A stretch of DNA of 49,642 nucleotides from Gammaproteobacteria bacterium (GCA_016191235.1 JACPOZ010000054.1:1-49642), one strand, 5' to 3'. Shown: positions 35,744 through 43,572, counted from the stretch's first letter. Notes: a model not told the origin generated them from the letters alone. Translations and numbers: made by a program.

Positions 35744-36169
35744 ATGATCTCTCTGGATAGGCGTGAGGCGCAGGGCATTACCCAGATCAACATGATAACA
35801 CTATCCCACGATGGTTATGTACGCCTCACGCCCGGGCGCTTCGTGCAGGTAAGGTTGACTCATCTGCACTCCGGTGTGGACGGGGACCGGCCGTTGACCT
35901 CAGCGGAAGGTGCAACGCTGTCTTCGATCACGGGCTATACGGAATGGGTCAGCGCGACACAGCCCGTCATTACGGTCGGATGGGATTGGCAGATGACCGC
36001 CCGCGATGGACAGATCCAACTCATTCCCCTCGGCTATCCCCGCAGCAACCTCATGTTCGTGGACGAACAAGGAAATGACCTCGGCCCTTCGGCAACGGAA
36101 GCGTTGCTGCGATCCTGGATTGAATCCTTCGAGTGGCAGCCCTCCGTGCACAAGGCATTACATACGTAG
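35744..36169 (+). CDS. DUF4902 domain-containing protein
   Basis: 141 residues from ATG 35744 (GAGGAACGG ribosome binding site). Sequence such as GYVRLTPGRFVQVRLTHLHS and TGYTEWVSATQPVITVGWDW matches the DUF4902 family, small proteins found mainly inside LuxI/LuxR loci. Function unknown; soluble. Preceded by a lux-box-like site, so likely quorum-controlled. 97 bp separate it from luxI. Confidence 0.8.
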   Translation: MISLDRREAQGITQINMITLSHDGYVRLTPGRFVQVRLTHLHSGVDGDRPLTSAEGATLSSITGYTEWVSATQPVITVGWDWQMTARDGQIQLIPLGYPRSNLMFVDEQGNDLGPSATEALLRSWIESFEWQPSVHKALHT

Positions 36170-36182
36170 ATCCCCCGCGCCC

Positions 36183-36198
36183 CTGTCAAGTTTGACAG
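36183..36198. promoter_or_regulatory. lux-box-like operator 2
   Basis: CTGTCAAGTTTGACAG: CTGTCAA and TTGACAG arms around GT, a near-perfect palindrome 69 bp before the luxI start. A TATTTTAAT stretch at about 36236 may be the -10 region. Confidence 0.78.
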
Positions 36199-36266
36199 TT
36201 GTTTAGAACCAGATAAACGGGTGAAATGCGCCTACGTATTTTAATAATTTTCCAGGACGGGGAGTT

Positions 36267-36890
36267 ATGAACGTAATCGCAGAGACAGCGGATGGCTTGC
36301 CGGGCGGCCTTTATTCATTGACGGCAGCCTACCGCCACAGAGTGTTTGTCGAACGCCTTGGCTGGCAACTTGCAACGCAAGACGGCATGGAGCGGGATCA
36401 GTTTGACCGCCCCGATACAGTGTATGTGGTGGCGCGCGGCGCATCGGGAAATGTCTGTGGCTGCGCCAGACTCCTGCCGACCACCCGTCCGTATCTGCTC
36501 TCCGAAGTTTTTCCACAGCTTCTGAATGGCGCACCGCCGCCCAGTTCCCCGGAGGTGTGGGAGTTATCGCGCTTCGCCGCAGTTGATTTTAATGCCAACA
36601 CGACCTCGGCGCTCGGGCAGTTTTCTTCCCCGGTTGCGATCAGGCTACTCGAAGAGGCCATCTCCTGCGCTGCGGCACGTGGCGCCAGACGATTGATCAC
36701 GGTATCGCCGATTGGGGTTGAGCGGTTGTTGCGGCGCGCGGGGTTTCATGCGCACCGGGCCGGGCCGCCGATGATTCTTAACGAGCAACCGATTTTTGCG
36801 TGTTGGATTGAGTTTAAAGCTTGGGACGGTACCAAAGGTAAGCCCCGGATTTGCCATGGATCATTTAACTTGAAAGGAGAATTGGAATGA
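36267..36890 (+). CDS. LuxI-family acyl-homoserine-lactone synthase
   Basis: 207 residues. Carries the family's conserved positions: YRHRVFVERLGW (Arg, Phe, Trp), DQFDRPDTVYVV (Asp), GCARLLPTTRPYLLSEVFP (Arg, Pro) and EVWELSRFA (Glu, Ser, Arg), plus the C-terminal VSPIGVERLLRRAGF. Makes an acyl-homoserine lactone from SAM and acyl-ACP in the cytoplasm; the acyl chain cannot be read from sequence. A lux-box-like palindrome lies upstream. Its stop overlaps the ATG of the next gene, whose ribosome binding site is inside luxI. Confidence 0.95.
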   Translation: MNVIAETADGLPGGLYSLTAAYRHRVFVERLGWQLATQDGMERDQFDRPDTVYVVARGASGNVCGCARLLPTTRPYLLSEVFPQLLNGAPPPSSPEVWELSRFAAVDFNANTTSALGQFSSPVAIRLLEEAISCAAARGARRLITVSPIGVERLLRRAGFHAHRAGPPMILNEQPIFACWIEFKAWDGTKGKPRICHGSFNLKGELE

Positions 36891-37313
36891 AAAATCTTAA
36901 GTCTAAGCCAAAAGAAAAATTACGGAAATATTTTCGCGCCACAGCTGTTCTGTGTGTTTCTTTATCGGGGTTTGCTGCTTCTATGAACGCGAACGCGGAC
37001 CTAACTTGGTTCAGCCGCGCAAACTGTATTAACAATGAGTCGATCTCGTGGCACGCATGGAACCCCGAATGGTTATGGACGAATTCATACCATTTATAGA
37101 GGCGGGGCTTATCAACATTGTGAAAACAATGTAGGGGATGGCTGTACTGGTAACGCGTGGCAACAAACTTGGCGTGCTGCCGCCGTTCATTGGAATGAAG
37201 GATATAGCGGAGGTTGGTATGTTGTCGGAGATCATTGGCGCTGGTCTGCGAGCACGGGCACATACTTGTTGGGACAGACAAGCGCTACAGGTTGCAACCC
37301 AACTCACTGGTAA
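36887..37313 (+). pseudogene. exported Trp/Cys-rich protein coupled to luxI, frameshifted
   Basis: I do not recognise this family. ATG 36887 overlaps the luxI stop (ATGA) and has AAAGGAG 7 nt upstream, so coupling is clear. Basic N-terminus and hydrophobic core form a signal peptide ending SMNANA (about residue 37), then DLTWFSRANCINNESISWHA. The first frame stops at 37099 after WLWTNSYHL; a +1 frame continues YRGGAYQHCENNVGDGCTGN, AWQQTWRAAAVHWNEGYSGG, WYVVGDHWRWSASTGTYLLG, ending CNPTHW at 37313. The switch lies between 37035 and 37099, most naturally near the first stop. The mature product would be about 104 residues, rich in Trp and Gly, with four cysteines. Either decayed or misread. Confidence 0.7.
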
Positions 37314-37354
37314 ATCAGTGGCCAACCGAAAATCGACGATAAGGAGCAATGTTT

Positions 37355-38056
37355 ATGAAAAATATAAGTAGCCGCACAAAAAAAATCGCCCTAATTACAG
37401 CCTTTAATATGCTCGCTGTTGGCATACCGCTTCATACGACACATGCCGCACCAGGAGGTGCAACAGAACCTGCCGTTTCAACAGGTATAACTATCTTGCC
37501 TTTAGATCAACACCCTGTTCCTGATGTGCTTAAAAATCAAGCACAACTAGAACTAACACAAATGAAGTCTAGGGGATATGTGGATGCAACAGAAGATTCA
37601 GTATCGTATTTAGATAAGGCAAAAGAAGATAAGGATAAGCGGTTAAAATCCATGACGGAAGTGGTGCCCAAATTAAAAGTAAGTCCAGCCAATTTAGGAT
37701 CATCAGCGCTCGGGCAGGCAGTCCTTTTGGGTGCAACAGCAAGTGGTGGTCATACAGAAAAAGGCTGGACGGGGTTGAATCGCATTTTTGTTGTTCCCAA
37801 ATTTGGGCTTGTTGGATTAGATGAAGTTGACTATATAGCTTCTCAAGGCGGCATGGCTTTCATTAAAGAGGCCATCAACCAAGATGTAAACGGATTTCCC
37901 GCCATTTTGAGTGTGAAACAAAGTCGAAGCAACAAAGGTCTTACTGAATTGACTTGGGCGACCCATCAAAAAATTTATACCCTTAGCACCAATCGCGCCT
38001 TAAAAAATCAGAAGGACATCGACGAATTTATGGCCTTAGCACGCAGTATTTTCTAA
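37355..38056 (+). CDS. exported protein of unknown function downstream of luxI
   Basis: 233 residues from ATG 37355, 8 nt after AAGGAG; the ATG at 37349 is too close to that site. Signal peptide (about 1-30, ending TTHAA), then GGATEPAVSTGITILPLDQH, a charged helical part (DKAKEDKDKRLKSMTEVVPK) and an alpha/beta-looking C-terminal half (RIFVVPKFGLVGLDEVDYIA; DEFMALARSIF). No cysteine in the mature part. Not recognised. Clearly AT-richer than the flanking genes, suggesting a foreign origin. 41 bp after the Trp-rich gene, so in the luxI transcript. Confidence 0.7.
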   Translation: MKNISSRTKKIALITAFNMLAVGIPLHTTHAAPGGATEPAVSTGITILPLDQHPVPDVLKNQAQLELTQMKSRGYVDATEDSVSYLDKAKEDKDKRLKSMTEVVPKLKVSPANLGSSALGQAVLLGATASGGHTEKGWTGLNRIFVVPKFGLVGLDEVDYIASQGGMAFIKEAINQDVNGFPAILSVKQSRSNKGLTELTWATHQKIYTLSTNRALKNQKDIDEFMALARSIF

Positions 38057-38057
38057 A

Positions 38058-38459
38058 TCAAGCTGCGGAACCTCTGACTGAACGACCACCGGCTAAAGCC
38101 GGTGGGTTCTGGCACCGGGCGCAGCGGACTGAAAGTCCGCGAAAACCAGCGCCCGGCTTCAAAAGCACCTCTCGAAAACCTTGGGGTGAACCCAAAGTGT
38201 TACAAAAGCACTTGAGCTCCGCGCCCAGCGCCTGTTGAATCTGCTCCGGTGAAATTGGCAGATTGCTGCCCGTACCAATCCAGGAGGAAACGATATCGCC
38301 CAGGCCTTTGTCCTTGAATGACTGCACCAAACCACCGATGCCACCGGCCTGGTTATTGTTCAACATATCCATGACGCCATCCAACAAGCTGGATTGCCCG
38401 CTGCCTTGGCCAGTCAATTTGCCGATAGCCTCACCCGCTATGTGATCGAATAAACCCAT
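38058..38459 (-). CDS. YidB-like (DUF937) protein with replaced C-terminus
   Basis: 133 residues from ATG 38459 (GGAGGAGAAG ribosome binding site). Residues 1-83 are a normal YidB/DUF937 N-terminus: MGLFDHIAGEAIGKLTGQGS then LPISPEQIQQALGAEL. From there the usual hydrophobic C-terminal part is missing and the frame continues through a hairpin-rich repeat (38086-38158), giving KCFCNTLGSPQGFREVLLKP and so on. Probably non-functional. The break coincides with the end of the AT-rich unknown gene on the other strand. Confidence 0.75.
   Translation of the reverse strand: MGLFDHIAGEAIGKLTGQGSGQSSLLDGVMDMLNNNQAGGIGGLVQSFKDKGLGDIVSSWIGTGSNLPISPEQIQQALGAELKCFCNTLGSPQGFREVLLKPGAGFRGLSVRCARCQNPPALAGGRSVRGSAA
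38086..38158. repeat. compact three-hairpin repeat
   Basis: Hairpin 1: CCACCGGCT AA AGCCGGTGG (38086-38105, perfect). Hairpin 2: GCGGACT GAA AGTCCGC (38124-38140, perfect), enclosed by CCGGGCGC / GCGCCCGG (38115-38122 and 38149-38156). Together they form a branched fold. Such hairpins occur at ends of IS200/IS605-type elements and in some REP families, but no transposase gene is next to it. Confidence 0.7.
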
Positions 38460-38760
38460 AATCTTCTCCTCCATTGAGTGCTCAAAACAGCGATGTAACC
38501 ACGAAAACCTCTGTAGAATTCAGAAGCCTCACCAGTGTAGCCTTTGTCAATGGTCCTCGCCATGCGATTTTTTCAGGCGACCAGTCAACATGAGATCGCA
38601 GGGTATGCTGCGTGCACCCTGCTTCATCGCTTGAGTTTTAGTCTACTGTAGCCAGAAGGTTGATGACAGCGCTTCCATTCTTGGCAAGCCACAAGCGTGA
38701 AATGGGTTCGCCGCCATAACGATTTTGATAGTATTGAAAGGTGAATAACTTCTAATCGAT
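38460..38760. other. intergenic region
   Basis: About 300 bp between the divergent YidB-like and JAMM genes. I see no RNA gene, repeat or convincing ORF; it must hold both promoters. Confidence 0.5.
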
Positions 38761-39180
38761 ATGACAACCATGCCAACTATTAAATTACCACGCCCGTTGG
38801 TCAACCAATTGTTGCACCAGGCACAGCTTGCCGCTGACAGGGAGGTGTGCGGCCTGATTGGCGCGCGTGAGAGGGAGCCTGCGCACTGTTACCCGGTTGC
38901 CAATGTTGCGCCCTTGCCCCAGATGCGATATGCCATGGACCCCAAGGGGCAGATCGGCGCCATGCGTCAGATGCGCGAGCGCGGCGAGGAATTGTTTGCC
39001 ATTTATCATTCGCACCCTGCTTCCCCGGCGCTGCCATCGGCCATGGATATTGAGGAGGCGACGTATCCCGGCGTGCTTTACCTGATCATTTCGCTAAACA
39101 CCAAAGGAGTGCTTGAGATGCGGGGCTTTCGATTGGCTGGCGAGGAGGATGTTGCCGAAGTACCGCTTGAATTGCAGTGA
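38761..39180 (+). CDS. JAMM/Mov34 (MPN) family metalloprotease
   Basis: 139 residues. The JAMM zinc motif is complete: Glu in DREVCGLIGA, then YHSHPASPALPSAMD (H-x-H-x10-D with Ser). Similar bacterial proteins act as deconjugating peptidases or in sulphur-carrier processing (RadC/Mec+ type). No ThiS/MoaD-like partner is adjacent. An alternative ATG lies 9 nt downstream. Confidence 0.9.
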   Translation: MTTMPTIKLPRPLVNQLLHQAQLAADREVCGLIGAREREPAHCYPVANVAPLPQMRYAMDPKGQIGAMRQMRERGEELFAIYHSHPASPALPSAMDIEEATYPGVLYLIISLNTKGVLEMRGFRLAGEEDVAEVPLELQ

Positions 39181-39320
39181 GGCTGGTTTTCCTGCAAGAC
39201 GTACCAATAAACCTAAAAACGGTAGTTGACCGCTTTTTTGAATGGTTAGCGATTGTTTTTAATTGACTTTTTATGTTTTTCAAGCTCGCCCGTTTGGTGA
39301 GTCCGCTACGGGGCCGGATT

Positions 39321-39416
39321 GCACGGTTTTCAGTGCGCATGGCAGCGTTGCAACTCCTTGGAATGGAACAACCATTCCGCGTCGTTGCGCCTTGCCCTGC
39401 ACCCCGAAAACCGCAC
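39321..39416. repeat. imperfect palindrome covering the 3' end of the ompA-like gene
   Basis: Arms GCACGGTTTTCAGTGCGCAT... and ...GCACCCCGAAAACCGCAC, with a GGAATGG/CCATTCC core hairpin and GGCAAGGCG / GCAACGC blocks. Same architecture as the centre of the element at 26627-26792. It supplies the last 28 or so codons of the OmpA-like ORF. Confidence 0.7.
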
Positions 39417-40736
39417 ACTCAGCTCTACACGGCGGTTTGCGGCGCGTCCTTCTTCCGTTTTGTTGTCGGCGACCGGATCTTCCTGGCCGTAACCCTTGGC
39501 GGTCAGGTTCGCGGCATTCACGCCCTTCGATACCAGGTAGTGCATCACGGCCTCGGCGCGCTGCTGCGACAACTTCTTGTTCTTGGCAGCAACACCACGG
39601 TTGTCGGTATGGCCGGCCACTTCCGCCTTGATGTCGCTGTGCTTGGCCAGGGTTGCAGCAGCTTCATCCAGGACAGCCAGTGAATCCGGGGTCAGCTTCG
39701 CGGAGTTGGTGGCGAAGCTCACACCCTTGAGTGCGATGACACCGGCGATCTCGCAACCCTTGTCATCGACCTTCGCGCCAGCTTTGCTGTCCGGGCAGCT
39801 ATCTTTGCTATCCACGACACCGTCGCCATCGCTGTCCAGTTCACAGCCATCGGCATTCACCTTCGCACCGGCAGGGCTGTCGGGGCAACGATCCTTGCTG
39901 TCCACTACGCCGTCACCGTCACCATCCAGCTCACAGCCGTCAGCGTTCACCTTCGCGCCGGCAGGGGTGTTGGGACAACGGTCCTTGCTATCCACCACGC
40001 CGTCGCCATCGCTATCCAGCTCGCAGCCTTGGGCATTGACCTTGGCACCGGCGGGGGTATTGGGGCAGCGGTCTTCGCTGTCGACCACGCCATCGCCATC
40101 GCTATCCGCTGGTTTGGGGGCGGCCATAACGGGAGCCGCAGCCGCTACCGGTGCAGCAGCCTTTGCCTTTGCTCCCAGCGGGATGGAGAGGCCCAGGTTC
40201 AGGATCCAATCGCCAAAGTTACTCTGGTTGGCAACGCTCTTATCGTCTTTGTCCCAGCGGTAACGCACATCGGCACGCAGCGCCAAGGCGTCATCTATCA
40301 GGCTGGTCATGAAGCCCAGGCCGACATTCGCCATGGGGTTCGTGCTCTTTTCGCCGGGCACGCTGGTTCTGAGTGCGCCCGCACCCAGCAAGGCATAAGG
40401 CGCAAAAGCGGCGTCGCGGTTAAAGAAGTACAGGCCGTCGATACCCAGGCCGCGCTGTCTGAACTCGTTCGAGCTGTTCTTCATGTCGAGGTTGTCCGCG
40501 ACGATATTGCCCTCGATGTTCCACGACTCGCTGACCGGCTTGCCGATGCCAAGCTGAAGCCCTGGGCTGTTATCCGCGTTGCGGTCTTTATCGGGCTTGA
40601 TATAGCTAAGCGCGGGCGCAATATACCAGCGGTCATCGAGGTCGGCGGCATGGGCGTGGGAAGCCAGCGCAATCGTGCTCACAGCCAGTCCCGAGACCAG
40701 AATTTTTCTCACGTTTGGTTTCCTTGGATATCTCAT
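39330..40736 (-). CDS. OmpA-family protein with four TSP3 repeats
   Basis: 468 residues. Signal peptide ending SHAHA, an eight-stranded barrel (about 32-195), Ala/Pro linker, four calcium-binding thrombospondin type 3 repeats (about 211-333; DSDGDGVVDSxDRCPNTPAG) and a C-terminal OmpA peptidoglycan-binding domain (about 340-440; FATNSAKLTPDSLAVLDEAA, AGHTDNRGVAAKNKKLSQQR, and NRRVELSV). The domain normally ends here; the extra tail FSGCRARRNDAEWLFHSKEL... is encoded by a palindromic repeat and is probably junk. AGGAG precedes ATG 40736. Anchors the outer membrane to peptidoglycan. Confidence 0.93.
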   Translation of the reverse strand: MRYPRKPNVRKILVSGLAVSTIALASHAHAADLDDRWYIAPALSYIKPDKDRNADNSPGLQLGIGKPVSESWNIEGNIVADNLDMKNSSNEFRQRGLGIDGLYFFNRDAAFAPYALLGAGALRTSVPGEKSTNPMANVGLGFMTSLIDDALALRADVRYRWDKDDKSVANQSNFGDWILNLGLSIPLGAKAKAAAPVAAAAPVMAAPKPADSDGDGVVDSEDRCPNTPAGAKVNAQGCELDSDGDGVVDSKDRCPNTPAGAKVNADGCELDGDGDGVVDSKDRCPDSPAGAKVNADGCELDSDGDGVVDSKDSCPDSKAGAKVDDKGCEIAGVIALKGVSFATNSAKLTPDSLAVLDEAAATLAKHSDIKAEVAGHTDNRGVAAKNKKLSQQRAEAVMHYLVSKGVNAANLTAKGYGQEDPVADNKTEEGRAANRRVELSVRFSGCRARRNDAEWLFHSKELQRCHAH

Positions 40737-40867
40737 ACGGATGCTCCTTTTGTATGTGGGGATGAAAGATTCTTGCGTTCTTCTTTCCGCAGCGAAACAG
40801 CTCCGGATTCAACCATAGCGCGGATAATAGCATACCTCACAGATGCCGGGGGTATAGCCCCTATTCG

Positions 40868-41524
40868 TCAAGCCAGCTTGCGCACGCCTCCGGCAGTGCC
40901 CAACAGCAGCACATCGGCAGACCGGATGGCGAACAGGCCATTGGTGACCACGCCCGCGATGTTGTTCAACTCCGCTTCCAGCCGCGCCGGCTCCATAATG
41001 CTCAGGCCATGCACGTCGAGGATAAGGTTTCCGTTGTCTGTCACAAAACCTTCGCGCAGCACCGGCTTGCCACCGATCTTGACGATCTCGCGCGCGACAT
41101 AGCTGCGCGCCATCGGGATCACCTCGATGGGCAGGGGGAACGCGCCCAGCACGTCGACCAGTTTCGACTCGTCGGCAATGCAAACGAATTTTCTACTGGC
41201 TGCGGCCACAATCTTCTCGCGCGTCAACGCTCCGCCGCCGCCCTTGATAAGCTGCAAATAACGGTTGGCCTCGTCAGCCCCGTCGACATATACGCCTATC
41301 TCATTCACGGAATTCAGGTCGAACACCGGGATGCCATGCCCTTTCAGGCGCTCGGCGGTAGCCACCGAGCTTGCGACCGTACCCTCGATCTTGTGTTTGA
41401 TGCCTGCCAGGGCGTCAATAAAAAAATTGGCAGTGGAGCCGGTGCCCACCCCGACCACGGCGCCCGCCTCGACATACTCCAGCGCGGCCAGCGCGACCGC
41501 CTTTTTCATTTCGTCTTTTGTCAT
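40868..41524 (-). CDS. rpiA: ribose-5-phosphate isomerase A
   Basis: 218 residues. [13 protein letters not shown] (phosphate binding), VDGADEAN (catalytic Asp), [15 protein letters not shown] and [10 protein letters not shown] are all present. Interconverts ribose 5-phosphate and ribulose 5-phosphate in the pentose phosphate pathway and, where present, the Calvin cycle. GGAGAAG ribosome binding site before the ATG. Confidence 0.97.
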   Translation of the reverse strand: MTKDEMKKAVALAALEYVEAGAVVGVGTGSTANFFIDALAGIKHKIEGTVASSVATAERLKGHGIPVFDLNSVNEIGVYVDGADEANRYLQLIKGGGGALTREKIVAAASRKFVCIADESKLVDVLGAFPLPIEVIPMARSYVAREIVKIGGKPVLREGFVTDNGNLILDVHGLSIMEPARLEAELNNIAGVVTNGLFAIRSADVLLLGTAGGVRKLA

Positions 41525-41596
41525 AACACTTCTCCTCGAACCACGCTTTTTTCAGAATATACATCCCTGGAAGCAAGATGTCATGCGCCATGATAA

Positions 41597-42178
41597 CTAC
41601 CACCAGGCAGGGCCGGAGCCTTCGTGCGGGACGCTATGGCAGCGTTCGCAGACAAACAGGCTGAAGGACACCTTGTCGTGGCAACGGCCGCAAAATTCCC
41701 CCTTGAGAATTTTTTCCATGGAGATGCGATTGGCGCCGCGCTGCGGAACGAAAATCGCCGAGTGGCAATTGCTGCACGCAAGCCATTCGGTATGGGCGCG
41801 ATGCGGAAATCGCACCCAGGGCATTTGCGCGGTATTTTTTAACATGATATCGAGATCCATCTCCTGCATGACCTCCTTGCCACCGTACTCGTCCCCGTCA
41901 ATGCTCTTGCGGGGATTGATCAGTCCTTGGCGTAAGGTTTTTACCCAATCCACCTCACCACGCCGGTCTTTCGGAAAACTGGATAGTGCCTCTGCCGGTT
42001 GCTGAAGTTTGGTAATGGCGGGGTTGGCTGGATCGCGAATACCGTCTTCGGCCAGCGGCGTTAAAGGCGGCACATTCTTGATGCGCCATCGCTCCTCCGC
42101 CACACCGATGCAAGCCCACACCGTTGCCACGAAAACCACCCCTGCGGCGCCAAGTTTCAACCACCCATTTTTATGCAT
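41597..42178 (-). CDS. triheme c-type cytochrome (c7/c3-like)
   Basis: 193 residues. An N-terminal hydrophobic signal/anchor (about 8-25) and three CxxCH haem-binding sites (CSNCH, CGRCH, CERCH) in the C-terminal half, with the c(7)-type pattern FPHRAHTEWLACSNCHSAIF and ISMEKILKGEFCGRCHDKVS. Periplasmic electron carrier; partners are not in the window. 6 bp after the GIY-YIG gene. Confidence 0.9.
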   Translation of the reverse strand: MHKNGWLKLGAAGVVFVATVWACIGVAEERWRIKNVPPLTPLAEDGIRDPANPAITKLQQPAEALSSFPKDRRGEVDWVKTLRQGLINPRKSIDGDEYGGKEVMQEMDLDIMLKNTAQMPWVRFPHRAHTEWLACSNCHSAIFVPQRGANRISMEKILKGEFCGRCHDKVSFSLFVCERCHSVPHEGSGPAWW

Positions 42179-42184
42179 TACCTT

Positions 42185-42427
42185 TTACCCATCATCCAGA
42201 AAACCCCGCTTCTTCGCTTTGGGCAGTTGCCTGATCTCCCATTCGGCGCGAGACGCACTTGAACGATCCGGGTAGGATTTCGCGCCTACCAACCGCATAG
42301 GTGGATTGCCTCGCGTGTATTTTGCACCCTTGCCATCAACATGCGCCTGATACCGCGCGGCGAGATCATTGGTGATTCCCGCGTAGAGTGCGCCGTTGCG
42401 GCATTCGATCAGGTAAAGAAACCACAT
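42185..42427 (-). CDS. GIY-YIG nuclease superfamily protein
   Basis: 80 residues from ATG 42427: MWFLYLIECRNGALYAGITN then DLAARYQAHVDGKGAKYTRG. GIY-YIG core residues are present (YLI, YAGIT, Arg, and Glu in SRAEWEIRQ). Stand-alone YhbQ/UPF0213 type; DNA nuclease activity is reported for E. coli YhbQ. 16 bp after the flavin oxidoreductase gene. Confidence 0.93.
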   Translation of the reverse strand: MWFLYLIECRNGALYAGITNDLAARYQAHVDGKGAKYTRGNPPMRLVGAKSYPDRSSASRAEWEIRQLPKAKKRGFLDDG

Positions 42428-42443
42428 GCGGTTTGCCTGATCG

Positions 42444-43544
42444 TCAGGGGTTTTCAAGAAACGGATAATCCGTATATCCACCGGCACCACCGCCGTAAAA
42501 CGTGGCAGGATCAGGTGCGTTGAGCGGTGCGTTGCGGGCGAAGCGCAGCGGCAAGTCAGGATTGGCGAGGAATAACACGCCGAAGGCAACCAGATCCGTC
42601 TCGCCCGCCGCCAGCGCCGCATTGGCGCGCGCCAGATCGTATCCGGCGTTGGTCATGTATACGCCTTTCCAGATACGTCGCAGCTTATGCAGATCAAAGG
42701 CAGGGCCGGCGGCACCGGGGGTGTCCTTGCCCGCTTCGGTCACATGCAGATAACCCAGCCCGAAGCGATTGAGCTGCTCCACAATATAGCTGAATGTGGC
42801 TTCGGGGTTCGCGTCGCGCATGTCATTGAAGGGTTGCAGCGGTGAGAGGCGGATGCCCACACGCTCCGCGCCCCACACCGCACATACTGCCTCGGTCACT
42901 TCGAGCATCAGGCGCGCACGGTTCTCAATCGGGCCGCCATACGCATCGGTGCGCTGGTTGCTGCCGTCGCGCAGGAATTGATCGGGCAGATAACCGTTGG
43001 CGCCGTGGATTTCCACACCATCGAAGCCCGCCGCGAGCGCGTTTTGCGCACCGCTGCAGTATTGCTCGATAATGCCGGGGATCTCGGAAATATCCAGCGC
43101 CCGTGGCGTGACAAAATCTTTCGGACCCTCGTAGGTAAAGGCCTGGCCCTCAGGCCTCACCGCCGAGGGCGCCACCGGCAGCGCCCCGTCCGGCTGAAGC
43201 AAGGGATGCGATATGCGCCCCACGTGCCACAGTTGCAGAAAGATTTTCCCGCCGCGCGCATGCACCGCATCGGTTACGCGCCGCCATCCCTCAATCTGTG
43301 CCGCGCTGTGGATGCCGGGCGTGGCGGGATAACCCACCCCCTGCGGCGAGACCTGCGTCGCCTCGGTGATAATCAGTCCCGCCGTTGCCCGCTGCGCGTA
43401 ATACTCCACGTTCAATGGTTGCGGCACATTGCCCTCGCCCGCGCGGTTGCGCGTCAACGGTGCCATCACGATGCGGTTAGGCAGTGTATAGGGTCCGACC
43501 TGAGCGGGCGTAAAAAGATCTATCTTCTCGGGTGTCGTGTTCAT
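42444..43544 (-). CDS. old yellow enzyme family NADH:flavin oxidoreductase (NemA-like)
   Basis: 366 residues, one TIM barrel with FMN. N-terminal LFTPAQVGPYTLPNRIVMAP then LTRNRAG, catalytic HGANGYLPDQFLRDGSNQRT then DAYGG, and the C-terminal FGVLFLANPDLPLRF. The nearest known types are NemA and xenobiotic (nitro/enone) reductases. Leftward, 28 bp after trmB. Confidence 0.94.
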   Translation of the reverse strand: MNTTPEKIDLFTPAQVGPYTLPNRIVMAPLTRNRAGEGNVPQPLNVEYYAQRATAGLIITEATQVSPQGVGYPATPGIHSAAQIEGWRRVTDAVHARGGKIFLQLWHVGRISHPLLQPDGALPVAPSAVRPEGQAFTYEGPKDFVTPRALDISEIPGIIEQYCSGAQNALAAGFDGVEIHGANGYLPDQFLRDGSNQRTDAYGGPIENRARLMLEVTEAVCAVWGAERVGIRLSPLQPFNDMRDANPEATFSYIVEQLNRFGLGYLHVTEAGKDTPGAAGPAFDLHKLRRIWKGVYMTNAGYDLARANAALAAGETDLVAFGVLFLANPDLPLRFARNAPLNAPDPATFYGGGAGGYTDYPFLENP

Positions 43545-43572
43545 GTGTCACATTCCTTTATGGTTGGCGTGT

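Noticed and set aside
38086..38158. IscB/TnpB guide RNA
   Set aside because: Hairpins are suggestive, but no nuclease or transposase gene lies next to them in the window, so only a repeat is called.
39770..40100. Regularly spaced repeats resembling an array
   Set aside because: They are in-frame TSP3 repeats of the OmpA-family protein.
40029..41102. 357-codon + strand ORF over the OmpA and rpiA genes
   Set aside because: Spans two well-supported minus-strand genes and their intergenic region; no coherent domain.
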